Source: Neurospora tetraspora (lineage: Eukaryota > Ascomycota > Sordariomycetes > Sordariales > Sordariaceae). Taken from it: 64,000 nt of DNA. Below the pieces are notes generated by a model, which saw only the letters and a program-made list of their open reading frames with translations, was not told the origin of the DNA and searched no databases. This document shows, piece after piece, positions 11,860 through 23,556 of the stretch (positions are counted from its first letter, which is position 1; each line of letters begins with the position of its first letter). The stretch spans positions 2,170,001 through 2,234,000 of the forward strand of contig NW_026944390.1 in assembly GCF_033439725.1 (NCBI RefSeq). Reading direction: 5' to 3'. Made by a program: the position numbers and the translations under genes.

Positions 11860-12661
11860 CTTGACGGTGTTGGGGGGAGCTCGAGTGGGGGAGGGGACCG
11901 GGATGTGTTGCTGTCGGGAGTTGAGCCTGGATTTGCTGGTTATGCGCCGGGCTTGGTTGGTGACGGTCGAGAAGATGGTATTGCCGTCGAGGGTCTCAAA
12001 GCCGAGGACTGGTGATGTGAGTGGTTGTTTGTTTGGGGAGAGATGCCGTGATGGTTTGAATGGAGAACTGGGACCGACGTCAGGCAGTGGATGGAAGCTC
12101 CAGGCACGACAGGCCGACGAAGCTCCTCTGCCAGGCGGCCAATCCCCTGCAGCCTGTCCCAAAAGGTACTTGAAGGTACGTACCTTCCCCAGCACTCCCC
12201 TCAGGCGGGTGCCCCTCTCTACCCTCCTGGGCTGTGACGGATCCTCCCTCTGATAACGCGTCCAATTGTTGCTTGTCGCGTCACTTGAAGCGTCTTCCGC
12301 CGGCACTATTGCTCGTAATCCCTCCATTTCCAAATCGAACAATCCGTCTCCAGAAGCGTCTCCTTGCAGGACAACCCTGTTGTTGCCCGGCAGATTCCCG
12401 ACGACCGCTACACCATCACATTCGACCATCTCAAGGCTGACAAGCTCAAGTCTCCAGATAATGTACCCTTAGAAAGGGGCATAATCACCGGGTCTCAGAC
12501 CGTCAACCTTCACCAAACCCAGGCCCGACACGCCCGACCCCAGACCAAGTCCAGCCACCCACGATAGGACGCGCGAGGTTGTACATGGCCACGAGCCGCC
12601 AAACATATCGATAACCATCTCCCGCTTCCCCGACCGCAGCGCCGCCAGGTTGACCTCCGCA
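11860..12661. other. Divergent promoter region, PUP2 / GCP2
   Basis: About 800 bp separate the two start codons. Two short upstream ORFs precede GCP2 (12459-12470 and 12585-12614), if the transcript starts that far up. The GCP2 frame is open from 12485, so an upstream spliced start is possible, but I found no good ATG-donor pair. Confidence 0.4.
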
Positions 12662-15404
12662 ATGGGATCATCAGCAACCTTGGCTCCGACCCAATCCACG
12701 TCACAGAGGACACGTCCCACCAGCAGAACCCTCGTCAATGAGCGCCGCCCAACCAATGTCCAGGTGACAACACGCGAACCTACCATGGCTCGATCCGGCA
12801 GAAACGCCGACCCCCTCAGCGCTGGTAGCGACAACCTCAAGTCCAGATCGCGGAATGTCGAGTCGAGGGCCACAAGAGGAGACAGCCGCGCTGCTGAACA
12901 ACCACCACCAGCCCCTTGGGTACCCGCCGCATCCCTACTGCCTCACACTTCAGCCCCTTTAGCTTCGCGAGTCTCGATACCGCCAGTTGCTTCGTCCGCA
13001 CCTCAGGCACTACAGCCGCGACCTCTGGCGGAGCTCTCTCTCAATGCGCAAGAGGCTGCGATCATCGAGGACCTGCTCTTCGTGTTTATGGGCTTTGAGG
13101 GACAGTACATCCGATTTGCAAAAGGCTATAATCCCTACGAGGAACGAGACCGCTTGTCTGGGCCACAATGGCGCATCCTATCTGGGCTGGATCCCAGCTT
13201 GCTGGACCTTACACAATCCATGCTGCGCATGGCTTCCCACTACACGGCGCTTGAGACGTTTGTCGATGTCCAGAGTCGTGAAGAATTTGGCGCCGTCAAC
13301 CACGCCTTGTGCGCCTCGATACGGAGATATTTGCAGGAGTATCTGGTCATGGTTGTCCAGCTGGAAACACAGTTTCTCAATGACAAAAACTTCACATTAC
13401 AACAGCTCCACGTCCACATCCTTCCTAGCAGCCATCTGATGGCTCAAATGTATGGGCTGGCGTTAGAGCTACTAAAGCGGAATGCGCTTCTGGACGACGA
13501 TACGGATGAATCGAGCGATAGTTCCGACGACGACTTCGATCACATTATCGAGCAGTTGAGAGATGGCGGCGATCTTGTGCCGGGGAACATGACGGGAAAG
13601 AAGATATGCAAGGGAGGTGTGGTATTGGGCCTGATAACCAAGAGACTGGAGTCGCTATCTGGAGATCCGTCCGCACGGGTTTTGCTCACAACGCTGTTAC
13701 GGGACGCAAGCCGACCATACATGGCAATGTTGAACGAGTGGTTGCACCATGGAAGCATCAACGACCCACATTCCGAGTTTCTGATCAAAGAACAAAAGAG
13801 TATCCGCAGGGAACGATTAGAGCAGGATTATACCGACGAATACTGGGAGAGGCGATATACGATCCGAGATCACGACGTGCCACCTCAGCTGGAGGCCGTC
13901 AAGGACAAGGTTTTGCTTGCTGGTAAATACCTGAACGTTGTTCGAGAGTGCGGAGGCGTCGATGTTAGTCGCAAGATGCAAGACGTACCAAACTCGTTTG
14001 ACGACAATAGGTTTCTGGAGAACGTCAGCAGCGCCTACGCTCATGCGAACGGATCGCTAATGCAGTTGCTTCTGACTACACACGAGCTGCCGGCGAGACT
14101 CAGATCGTTGAAGCACTACTTTTTCCTTGACCCATCGGATTATTTCAACTACTTCCTGGAACTAGGAACGTCCGAACTACGAAAGCCCGTCAAGGTGGTG
14201 AACACTGGCAAGCTACAGTCTCTGCTCGATTTGGTCCTACGACAACCGGGAAGCATAGTCTGTCTTGACAAGTTCAAAGAGGATGTCAAGGTGGAGATGA
14301 ACGAAATCACGCTGCTCAAGTCACTTCAGCGTGTCGTCAACATTACTGGTATCGAACAGGGCGAGGCGCTTCAGCTCACATCAAATCAACCGCTGGAAGG
14401 CGACAAAAACGCCACTGGATTCACCTCCCTACAACTCGACTATACCGTTCCCTTCCCGGTGTCTCTTGTTATCAGCAGGAAGACAATATGGCGTTATCAG
14501 GCTTTGTTCCGCTACCTTCTCTCACTACGTTACCTCGAGACCCAACTCTCGGTGACGTGGTATACCCACGCAAGCGGCACGGCTTGGACACACCGTTCAT
14601 CCAACCGCATGTTGGAGATATGGAAGCGAAGGGTATGGACACTAAGAGCTCGTATGCTTGTATTCGTTCAGCAGCTGCTTTATTTTTGCACTGCCGAGGT
14701 AATCGAGCCGAACTGGCAAAAGCTGATGAACACGCTGCGCGAGATCGAAAACAACTGTGCTGGTGTGACCACACAAGACGGCACCTCTACGCCTAGGGCA
14801 TCATCTTCCAAGAAGCCGCATACCGTCGATGGGCTGATGCAGGAACATGTGGATTTCTTGGACACTTGCTTGAAGGAGTGCATGTTAACGAACAGCAAGT
14901 TGTTAAGGGTATGTCTTTCCCATCCCTCCAGTTCATTCATTACCCAAGACTAACAACCCCCAGATCCACTCCAAACTAATGCAAACTTGCTCCATCTTCG
15001 CCACCTACACCAACTGGCTCTCACGGGAGCTCGAAAAGTCGGATCCAGACCTAACAGGCAACACCAAACCACCCAACATGACGGACGACCAATGGCGACA
15101 ATTCCTCGTTATCCGGGGACAACGACAGCAACAGCAATCGTCATCAACATCAAAAGACGGAGACACAAACATGGAAAACGACAAAAACCCAGAGACGAGG
15201 ATGAACGAGCTCTTCGATGTGATACGCAAGTGGGAAAGCAACTTTAGTCGACACCTGCAGATCCTGCTGGACGCGCTGAATCACTATGCGGCGACGGAGA
15301 CGGTGGTGTTGTTGAGTCTTTGTGCGCGCTTGAGCACGGCTAATCAGGGGACCGAGTATGCTGGGTTGAGGAGTGAGGAGGAGGGGCATGGTGGGGGGTC
15401 ATGA
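12662..15404 (+). CDS. GCP2: Gamma-tubulin complex component GCP2 (Spc97/Alp4)
   Basis: Two exons, 12662-14908 and 14964-15404, give 895 residues. The 55-nt intron has a CTAAC branch point. The first ~110 residues are Ser/Thr/Arg-rich and probably disordered. The GCP N-terminal domain begins near LSLNAQEAAIIEDLLFVFMG. It continues with YLQEYLVMVVQLE and LRDASRPYMAMLNEWLHHG. The C-terminal gamma-tubulin-binding half includes LRSLKHYFFLDPSDYFNYFL, LDYTVPFPVSLVISRKTIWR and YQALFRYLLSLRYLETQL. These are hallmark GCP2 motifs. Family knowledge: GCP2 pairs with GCP3 and gamma-tubulin to nucleate microtubules at spindle pole bodies. The start is uncertain. ATG 12785 has a better context (accATGG) and is in frame. 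An acidic Asp/Ser insertion (DDDTDESSDSSDDDFD) lies between helices. Confidence 0.93.
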
Positions 15405-15873
15405 TGATGCCTGGGAATAGATATGGTGTAGGAAGGACTATGATGACGGACGGGGGTGAGAGAGGTGGGGAGGAAGAAAGGAAAGGGGCATTATTATCGT
15501 GATACCACCACCCATGAGCAAGCAAAAGAGATTATAATTCAGAGGAAGCATTTTTGCTCGACAGTGTGTTAATGACTTTGCGAATGAATTGAATGAGAAT
15601 GAGAAGCGAGCGATTGAAACGGGAAGTTGTCAGTGTGCGTTCATGTTTCATGTTTCATCCCAACTGGAGTTCGATCTGAATGATCCGGAGATGTTCTTTT
15701 CGCCCTCCAGATTATCGAACTGCAGACGGCTGAATGGTTATCCGGATATCGGAATGGTTCCCGTTCTTTTGGATTTGCCCACGCGGCCCGTCACCGACGC
15801 GGGGGTTCAGGGCCCAGGGGGCGTTTTCTCTGTTCTTGCCGTGTTGGCTTTGATTCATGGATCTCCGAGCGCC

Positions 15874-15890
15874 TATCTATCAACCTTATC
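15874..15890. promoter_or_regulatory. Cluster of three GATA cores (candidate NIT2 site)
   Basis: TATC occurs at 15874-15877, 15878-15881 and 15887-15890, about 0.78 kb before the nit-3 start. NIT2, the nitrogen GATA factor of Neurospora, prefers two or more GATA cores within about 30 bp. Confidence 0.5.
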
Positions 15891-16042
15891 ATCCCAAGCA
15901 TCTGATTTGCCAAGACCCATGACATTCTAACCTAAGAGCCGGGAAGTCATAGATAAGGAAGCTACTCGTCAGGGATTCAAAATCTCCAGTGACTAGTAGT
16001 GAGCAAGGGTGACGAGTAGCTCTCATGCTTGGAAGAGGTAAA

Positions 16043-16050
16043 TCCGCGGA
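16043..16050. promoter_or_regulatory. NIT4-type binding octamer TCCGCGGA
   Basis: This is a perfect palindromic TCCGCGGA, 613 bp upstream of the nit-3 ATG. This octamer is the known recognition element of NIT4, the pathway-specific Zn2Cys6 activator that mediates nitrate induction in Neurospora. A related TCCGTGG lies about 45 bp downstream. Confidence 0.72.
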
Positions 16051-16215
16051 GCCTCAAAACCTGAACCTCCCTGCTGCCAGAATCTTGCTTCTCCGTGGCA
16101 GCAGCGGTAATGTTTGGTTTTCTGCGCCAGTTCCAGTTCCAGTTTCAGAAAGAAGTAAGATTATGAAAAAAACACAATTTTGTGAAATTCTTACCAACCA
16201 ACGGACCTCCTCTCC

Positions 16216-16231
16216 TATCATGGCGAGATAA
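16216..16231. promoter_or_regulatory. Paired GATA cores (candidate NIT2 site)
   Basis: TATCATGGCGAGATAA carries two GATA cores in opposite orientation, 11 bp apart. This matches the arrangement bound by NIT2 for nitrogen derepression. Confidence 0.55.
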
Positions 16232-16610
16232 CGTTCAGGTACTGTACCACGAAACACACGACGGGAGGTTCAAGGTTCACTAGCTAACAAATGCTGCTAT
16301 CACGGTCCGATGTGACCCTCGGAAAAGAAGAGGGTTAAGGTTCGTAACACCACTACCTACCTTGGCTGTTATGACATTCGCCTTCGCCAGTGAGAGGCGT
16401 TTGCATGTATGTATACTGTCATGTTGATCACCGATGCTGCTAGCAGCTGGTCTGTTATCTGCATTCAGAAGGTCATCTCATCTCATGCCAGTTATACATA
16501 CATCGCATATTCATATTTGAACTGCACCTTGTCCCCCGGGCCGGCCCTGCTTTAAGCATCAGTTAAGGTCCTCTTCTTGCCGTTGCTTCTGTGCTTCTGT
16601 TAACACTTCT

Positions 16611-16626
16611 TATCGGTTCGCTTATC
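16611..16626. promoter_or_regulatory. Proximal pair of GATA cores
   Basis: TATCGGTTCGCTTATC lies 37-52 bp before the nit-3 ATG. It may sit in the transcribed leader rather than the promoter, so its role is unclear. Confidence 0.3.
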
Positions 16627-16662
16627 ACTTACACCTCGCCTCGCGAGCACCAAGCGTTAGGT

Positions 16663-19600
16663 ATGGAGGACGTTGCCAGCTCCGATCCCTATGCTCCCGA
16701 GCATGAAGAAGCTCTCGGAGGACCAAAACACCAACAGCAGCAATCCAGAACAACAACAATACCGTCGACTCTCAATTTACCAAATGGCGTCGTCCAAGAG
16801 AAACCAAAGACGGACACGGACTACCCGTCTGACATCGACGAAGAGGTCGCCAGTCGCACCGCCAGCCCCACGACAACAGACTTCTCCTCCTCCTCATCCT
16901 CCTCTTCCTCCTCTGACAACAACACCACAGAAGAATCCGACAACGCCTCCATTACCACCTCATCCTCCTCCCAAGCCAACACAGCAGTTTCCCAAGACAC
17001 CACCTCCTGCCCGCCCTCCCCTATAACCTCCAAGTCATCCTCACCACTTACCTCCAAATCATACCCCCTCCCCCCACCCTCCACCCCGCTAACCACCATC
17101 CTCCCCACCGACCTCAAAACCCCCGACCACCTCATCCCGCGCGACCCGCGCCTCATCCGGCTAACAGGCACCCACCCGTTCAACGTCGAACCACCGCTAT
17201 CCACCCTTTTCGAGCACGGGTTTTTGACGCCGCAGAATTTACATTATGTGCGGAATCACGGGGCCGTTCCTGCTTCTGTTGTTTCTGGTCCATCGCCTGC
17301 TGCTGCTGCTGCTGCTGGGGGAAGGGCAGAGGCAGAAGAGGATTTGCTGCTGGACTGGGAGTTCACCGTTGAGGGACTTGTCGAGAATCCGCTGAAAATA
17401 AGCGTGAGGGAATTGATGAGTGAAGAGCAGTGGGAAAATGTCACGTATCCGGTGACGTTGGTGTGCGCGGGGAATAGGAGGAAGGAACAGAATATGGTTC
17501 GGAAGTCCAAGGGGTTCTCGTGGGGGGCGGCGGGGCTGTCGACCGCTTTGTGGACGGGTGTTTCGCTAGCTGATATCTTAGCTAGGGCCAAGCCCTTGAC
17601 AAAAAGGGGGGCGAAATATGTCTGCTTTGAGGGCGCCGATCAGCTGCCGAACGGGGTGTATGGGACGTCGGTCAAACTCGCGTGGGCGATGGATCCGCAC
17701 AAGGGCATCATGGTGGCGCATAAGATGAACGGAGAGGAGTTGCATCCGGATCATGGACGGCCGGTGAGGGTGGTGGTGCCGGGGCAGATTGGCGGGCGGA
17801 GCGTGAAGTGGTTGAAGAGGATTGTGGTTACAAGGGGGCCGAGCGAGAATTGGTATCATGTTTTTGATAATAGGGTGTTGCCGGCGACGGTGGGGCCGGA
17901 GGAGAGTGGGGAGAAGACGAGGGAGATGGAAGGGGTGTGGAGGGATGAGAGGTATGCGATTTATGATTTGAATGTTAATAGTGTGGTTTGTGAGCCGGGG
18001 CATGGGGAGGTTGTGTCGCTAAGAGGGAGAGAAGAAGGGGGGGCGTATAAGTTGAGGGGGTATGCTTATGCGGGAGGAGGGAGGAGGGTGACGAGGTTGG
18101 AGGTGACGCTTGATCAGGGGAAGAGCTGGAGGCTTGCGGAGATCGAGTATCCGGAGGATCGGTATCGGGAAGCGCAGGATGGGGAGGAGTTGTTTGGGGG
18201 GAGGTTGGATGTGTCGTGGAGGGAGAGTTGCTTTTGTTGGTGTTTCTGGGATTTGGCGATTCCTCTTTCTGAGGTGCGCGAGGCAAAGGATTTGTGCATC
18301 CGAGCGATGGACGAGTCTTTGGCGCTACAGCCGAAGGAGATGTATTGGAGTGTGTTGGGGATGATGAATAACCCTTGGTATCGGGTGGTCATTCATCATG
18401 AGGGTGATACCTTGCGATTCGAGCATCCCACTCAACCGACGCTGAATTCGGGTGGTTGGATGGAGCGAGTCAAGAAGGAGGGAGGGAATCTTGCCAATGG
18501 CTTTTGGGGCGAGAAGATTCCCGGGGCTGAGGAGGCCGTCGTCGAGAAAGAAGCTGTTAGGGAGATCTGCATGGTGGATGACAAAGTCACTCGACTAATC
18601 ACCCTCGAAGAGCTCCGTGAGCACGAAGGTGAGGAAGAGCCCTGGTTCGTCGTGAACGGCCAAGTTTATGACGGCACACCGTTCCTCGAGGGTCACCCAG
18701 GTGGTGCGGCCTCCATCACCGGTGCTGCTGGACAGGACGTAACAGACGAGTTCCTAGCCATTCGTAAGTCCACCTCCCGGTCCCCCACCATGAACCCATC
18801 CTGACTGACCCCTTTCAGACAGCGAAAACGCCAAAGCAATGATGCCAACCTACCACATCGGCACTCTCACTCCCTCCGCCCTCGCGGCTCTCAAATCCTC
18901 CTCCACCTCCGACCCAACCCTCAGCAATCCCAACCGCCCCATCTTCCTCCAGTCCAAGACATGGAACAGTGCCACCCTCACCTCCAAAGATTCCATCTCC
19001 CCCGACACCAAAATCTTCCACTTCACTCTCTCCCACCCTGCCCAATCCATTGGCCTCCCCGTCGGCCAACACCTGATGATGCGACTTCCTGACCCTTCCA
19101 AACCCACCGAGTCCATTATCAGGGCCTACACACCCATCTCGGACGGTACTTCGGAGCGCGGAACTCTTCGTGTGCTGGTAAAGATTTACTACGCCTCTCC
19201 TGAAGAAGACATCAAAGGAGGACAGATGACGCAAGCTCTCGATGCTTTACCACTGGGCAAAGCAGTCGAGTTCAAAGGACCAGTGGGTAAGTTTGTTTAC
19301 CAAGGACAGGGCGTCTGCTCCGTCAACGGACGGGAGAGGAAAGTCAAGAGGTTCGTGATGATTTGTGCTGGGTCGGGTGTGACACCTATATACCAGGTCT
19401 TGAGGGCTGTTGCAGGGGATGATCAAGATGGGACGGAGTGTTTGGTGCTGGATGGGAATAGAGTGGAGGGGGATATTTTGCTGAGGAGGGAGTTGGATAA
19501 GATGGTGGAGGGAGCGAGGCCGGAGGGGAGGTGCCAGGTGAGTTATACTTTGAGTAGACCGAGCGAGGAGTGGAAGGGGTTGAGGGGGCGGTTGGATAGA

Positions 19601-19744
19601 AGTATGCTGAAAAAAGAGGTTGGAGGGCAGGATGGGAGGGGCGAAACGATGGTGTTGCTTTGTGGACCAGAGGGAATGCAGGCGATGGTTCAGGAGGTGT
19701 TGAAGGGATTGGGGTGGAAGGATGAGCATGTGTTGATTTTCTAG
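16663..19744 (+). CDS. nit-3: Assimilatory nitrate reductase [NAD(P)H]
   Basis: Exons 16663-18763 and 18819-19744 give 1008 residues. The enzyme reduces nitrate to nitrite in the cytosol, the first step of nitrate assimilation. The ~130-residue N-terminus is Ser/Thr/Pro-rich with a long Ser run. The molybdopterin domain follows, with YPVTLVCAGNRRKEQ holding the Mo-ligand Cys, and a dimerisation region (SWRESCFCWCFWDLAIPLSE). The cytochrome b5 domain has heme ligands His678 in FLEGHPGGAAS and His701 in FLAIHSENA. The FAD domain has RAYTPIS and the pyridine-nucleotide domain has GSGVTPIYQ and LLCGPEGMQ. The single 55-nt intron splits the His701 codon. The start is the first in-frame ATG after an upstream stop-free leader. 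I recall ~982 residues for N. crassa NIT3, so the low-complexity N-terminus may be longer here. Confidence 0.97.
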
Positions 19745-20181
19745 TTAGAATTCTGTAAGTGTAGCGTGGCAATGAAAGGAGAACTTTCAGATGCAGTTTT
19801 GTGTTCATCGTGAGAAGTGTTGTGAGCCGCATCATGAAGTTGAAATGGTGTAGTGATCTGGGGAAGACATCTCCGCGGAGTGATAGCTGACAAGACGTTT
19901 GAAAACGCAGCTCCATGTACGTTGAACAGGCGTAAGCTACCCTGTCCGAACTCCGAAAGCTTTAGAGGGGAATTGGCCAATGAGGAAACGAGCGGGGAGC
20001 TCCCAAGCACGTGCCGCATCATGTGAGCCGCTCAATCACTGCACTGTGCCGGAGCTCTGACGTCCATCAATGCCAGGCGCTGGCATCCCGGTCCACCTTC
20101 TGGACTCTCTGGAGCCTCGTCCCCTCGACAACCCACATCCACCCCACCGGACCCGAGTCAGTCAACATCACGATCGGAACC
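19745..20181. other. Intergenic region nit-3 / complex I subunit
   Basis: These 437 bases contain the nit-3 terminator and the promoter of the tandem downstream gene. No RNA gene or repeat was seen. Confidence 0.4.
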
Positions 20182-21185
20182 ATGCGCGCGGCACTCCGAT
20201 TGCTCGCGACCGCGACGGGTACCGTCCGCCCGTCCGCCCGCTTCCTCAAGCCCGGCTCTCCGACCGGCCTCACGGGGCTCGGCACCCACCCGTCGCCACG
20301 CTCCGCCCTGCTGTACCTCTACAACCACACCCTCGACAAGCTCAAGCAGATCCCCGAGCACTCGCTGTACCGCCAGTCCGCCGAGGCCCTGACCAAGCAC
20401 CGCCTCGCCATCGTCGAGCAGTACGTGCCCGAGGGCTACGAAGCCTGGCAGGAGCGCGCCCGCAAGCTGCTCGAGAAGCACAAGGGCGACCTCACGGCCC
20501 GCCAGTTCGACGGCCAGCATGCGCGCCTAGCTGAAGGGCCCGACGGCCGCGTTTACTTCATCCGCCAGATGGAGACCCCGCGGGACTGGCGCGACGTCGA
20601 GTGGGATGGTGCGGTCCTGGATCCGCACTTTTCCTGGGTTCAGACTGGCGAGGATTCCGTGGGGACGGTATCGCTGGAAGACAATGAGAAGCTGAAGAAG
20701 CTGTATGAGAACAAGGACTCGGACCCGGCTGCGTATCGCGAGGGTCTCAGGGAAATCGGTATCAAGCTGGGCGGTGTTGTTGAGGAGAAGAGCCCCGTGG
20801 AGTGGGAGTCGGAGCCGCCGTTGAGCGCTGAACAGTGGGTGTTCTTCCCTTGTGGATAGGGCATCTATGGCCCTGATCCCTGTCTCTGTCCCGCTGTTGC
20901 AGCTCTCCACATGGGTGCTGAAGATGGGGAGAAATATGCTGACATCTGATTTTCGTACAGGATCGCTGAGATGGAGGCCAGGATTGGTTCTGGCCTGATT
21001 GAGGAGGTTGTTCAGGTTGCCGAGGGCGAACTCAAGCTCGTGGATGTCATGGCAAAGGCCAGACCGTAAGTCTTATCTTTTGAGCATCATATCGTTGGTC
21101 AGGTGGGCTAACCCGTCACAGTTGGGAAGCTCTTGAGGAGGAGGCGCCAGAGGGTCAATGGACTTACTTTGAGCGCAAAGAGTAA
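20182..21185 (+). CDS. nuo29.9: NADH:ubiquinone oxidoreductase 29.9 kDa subunit (NDUFA5-type)
   Basis: Exons 20182-20834, 20961-21065 and 21122-21185 give 273 residues, the length I recall for the Neurospora protein (NUFM). The N-terminus MRAALRLLATATGTVRPSAR is basic and lacks acids, as expected of a mitochondrial presequence. The ETC complex I subunit domain follows (ALLYLYNHTLDKLKQIPEHS, then LYRQSAEALTKHRLAIVEQY). The C-terminus ends EGQWTYFERKE. Intron 1 is 126 nt and intron 2 is 56 nt; both keep phase. Family knowledge: this is an accessory subunit of the matrix arm of complex I, on the inner membrane. Sequence and position next to nit-3 make the call very firm. Confidence 0.96.
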
Positions 21186-21849
21186 AGAAATATCGACAGA
21201 CATAGAGAATGGGAACACAGGACCACACCGGCTAAGATGGCCAGTTGCTTTATGAGCGTTGTGGGGAAGGGGAGGGAGGGCATTCCCAGCCAGTTGTACC
21301 AATAACAGGCCAGGAGATGTATATAATCATAGACTTTGGCAGGCGGAAATGAATGTGCCCTCTCCACGGTGTTGTGGGATTTGCATCATCAGCTTCACGT
21401 TTGAACAGTATGTGAAAAGAAGTAACAACGTCTTTGTTGGGCGACATAGTGTCAAGGTGGGTGTGGTGTAAGTGGCATAGCTGAGGATGCTATATCACCG
21501 AGTGGATCCATCACCAATTTACACAACAGTCTTCGACTACATGAAGCAAACCTCTAAGGGCGTCTTAACAAGAAAGGGATTATTGTGTTGGAACCAAAGG
21601 AAATCCTTTGGGTGTTCATTTACATCGGAAGTCTTGCACGGTTAATGCACGGTTCACAAGGCGGAGTTGACCAACTGAAGATTTTGCGATCGAGTTTTCT
21701 TTCACTCGCTTTCCAGTTCACGAAACTTTCACCAGAACATCACATCATCACTCATCAACAACCACCCCAAAACTTAGCAATACAACCTCTAGATCACCAT
21801 TTCTACACAGAATACAGCCAAGAATCGATTAAACACGGTCATTGTTCTC
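21186..21849. other. Intergenic region before RRN11-like gene
   Basis: 664 bases without a supported gene. The last 120 bases are CA-rich and resemble a 5' leader. Confidence 0.4.
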
Positions 21850-23556
21850 ATGGACCCCCGCTCCCCGACCAAGCGCAAACGCGCCCTCTCAACAACCTCA
21901 ACCACCTACTCAACGGCCCCCTCCTCCTCCTCAACCATCATCAACCCCCTCTCCCACCCGCCCTCCACCCTCAAACAATTCCTCCCAGCCGGCAACTCCT
22001 CCGATGCGCCCCTCCCCTCCTCCATCTACCCCGACTTCCCCCACCGACCACTCCCCTCCTCACCCACTTCATCCCGCTCCCGCTCCCGCTCAACCGCCCG
22101 CTCCCGCCGCGGCAGCTTCGCCACCACCACCAGCAACATCGACTCCGAATTCGACGACCACACCACCACCGCCGGCACCGATGCGGGAACAGACGGGTGG
22201 ACAACAGACGCCGATCCCGACACCCTCTCCGTAACCTCAACCGGCAAACCCTCCTACACCAAGCGCGACCCCGTCCGCAGCACAGCGAAACTGCACAAAG
22301 CGCATCAATCCCGCGTCGGCGCCCTGGTCGCTATCATCCAGCGCTGCTTGGCCGAGGGGGATATAGCTTTGGCGAGGAGAGCGTTCGGCTTGCTGGTTAG
22401 GGCGGACGTCAATGGACGGAAGGTGGATTTGCGGTTTGGGGGGTTTTGGGAGATGGGGGCGGAGGTGCTTATGAGGAGTGGGGAGGATAGGGAGAAACAG
22501 CTGGAGGGATTGTGGGGAGGAGGGGATGGGGATGGGACGCAGGATGGTCGGCTGGGACTGGGAAGGTTGGAAGAAGAGGGGGTGGAAGGAGAAGACTCGA
22601 AAGAACGCCGAGAACGGAAACGCTTGCTGCGCGCTGCAAAGAATCGGGAGCAAGTCCGTGCCTACTACGAAACCCTGATTCATTTGCATCCGTGGAGCAG
22701 GCTGCACCCTAACAAAATGGGCGCTCTGGATTTCTACCCCGCCCTCTTCGGGTTCGAGATGGAAGCTTGTTTTGCGGAGCATAAATACGGGATGGAGGAA
22801 CTCGATCGGCAGCCTTTGTCTCTCGATCTCATCGACGACGACGGGGACTTACCGATGGAAGACGGGTTCGGAAGGGACGACATGCAAATCGACGAATTCG
22901 GCCAGTCAGCCCTCGACCCCCTACGGTCCTCACCACCACCATCACCATCTGGTTACCACCGAGGAAACGGAGGGATGGATAACGTCCATCCTCTCTACCG
23001 GTCAGAGATGGAAGAAGATGAAAGAAGAAGCAGAAGGCCCGAAGTAAGGTTGAGAAGCGAGAAAGACAAGCTCAGACTAAAGGCGTTGGAGCAGATGAGG
23101 GATGTAGCGAGACGGATGGATACCGTGATGGAGAATACGCCTTACAACAAAGATGTGGAGATATTGAGGTTGAGAGCGATGGTGGCGCTTTATGTGGGGG
23201 ATTTGAGCGTGCCTGTTTCTGCTTCCGAAATAGAGACGGAGATGGAGACGGAGACGGAGAGGGAGAGGGAGGAAGGGGGTGGGGGTAGGTGGAAGTCGTC
23301 GCATGAGGAGAGGATCAATGAAGAGGAGGGGAGGAGGGCGCAAGCTGTTGAGAGGGAGAGGGCGAGGGGACTGTTTGTGAAGATGAGGGAGATGAGAGGG
23401 GGTGAGTTGGAGGAGGGGGATGAGTGGATTTTGGAGTTGATTAGTGGTGGCGGTGGCGATGGGGAAGATGAGGATGTGGATGTGGATGGGGAGGAGGATG
23501 GGGGGAGGGGGAATAGGGGGAGGAGTAGAGGTACGTTTTCTCTGCCCTTGAGGTGA
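21850..23556 (+). CDS. RRN11: RRN11-like RNA polymerase I initiation factor
   Basis: A single exon of 568 residues. The first ~140 residues are Ser/Thr/Pro-rich with SRSRSRSTARSRRGS. The core resembles fungal Rrn11: AKLHKAHQSRVGALVAIIQR then CLAEGDIALARRAFGLLVRA, followed by GFWEMGAEVL. A second block reads NREQVRAYYETLIHLHPWSR then LHPNKMGALDFYPALFGFEM. The C-terminus is helical and ends in an acidic, Gly-rich tail. Family knowledge: Rrn11 is part of core factor, which recruits Pol I to rDNA promoters in the nucleolus. A GTACGT donor-like sequence lies 26 bp before the stop, so a small 3' exon could exist. The assignment rests on the TPR-like RVGAL...RRAFGLL signature recalled from fungal Rrn11 proteins. 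Confidence 0.75.
   Translation: MDPRSPTKRKRALSTTSTTYSTAPSSSSTIINPLSHPPSTLKQFLPAGNSSDAPLPSSIYPDFPHRPLPSSPTSSRSRSRSTARSRRGSFATTTSNIDSEFDDHTTTAGTDAGTDGWTTDADPDTLSVTSTGKPSYTKRDPVRSTAKLHKAHQSRVGALVAIIQRCLAEGDIALARRAFGLLVRADVNGRKVDLRFGGFWEMGAEVLMRSGEDREKQLEGLWGGGDGDGTQDGRLGLGRLEEEGVEGEDSKERRERKRLLRAAKNREQVRAYYETLIHLHPWSRLHPNKMGALDFYPALFGFEMEACFAEHKYGMEELDRQPLSLDLIDDDGDLPMEDGFGRDDMQIDEFGQSALDPLRSSPPPSPSGYHRGNGGMDNVHPLYRSEMEEDERRSRRPEVRLRSEKDKLRLKALEQMRDVARRMDTVMENTPYNKDVEILRLRAMVALYVGDLSVPVSASEIETEMETETEREREEGGGGRWKSSHEERINEEEGRRAQAVERERARGLFVKMREMRGGELEEGDEWILELISGGGGDGEDEDVDVDGEEDGGRGNRGRSRGTFSLPLR

Larger units (their letters stand above)
15405..16662. other. nit-3 upstream region
   Basis: The 1.26-kb space between GCP2 and nit-3 has no gene. 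It carries one perfect NIT4-type octamer and three clusters of GATA cores, listed separately. The last 100 bases are pyrimidine-rich leader. Confidence 0.5.
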
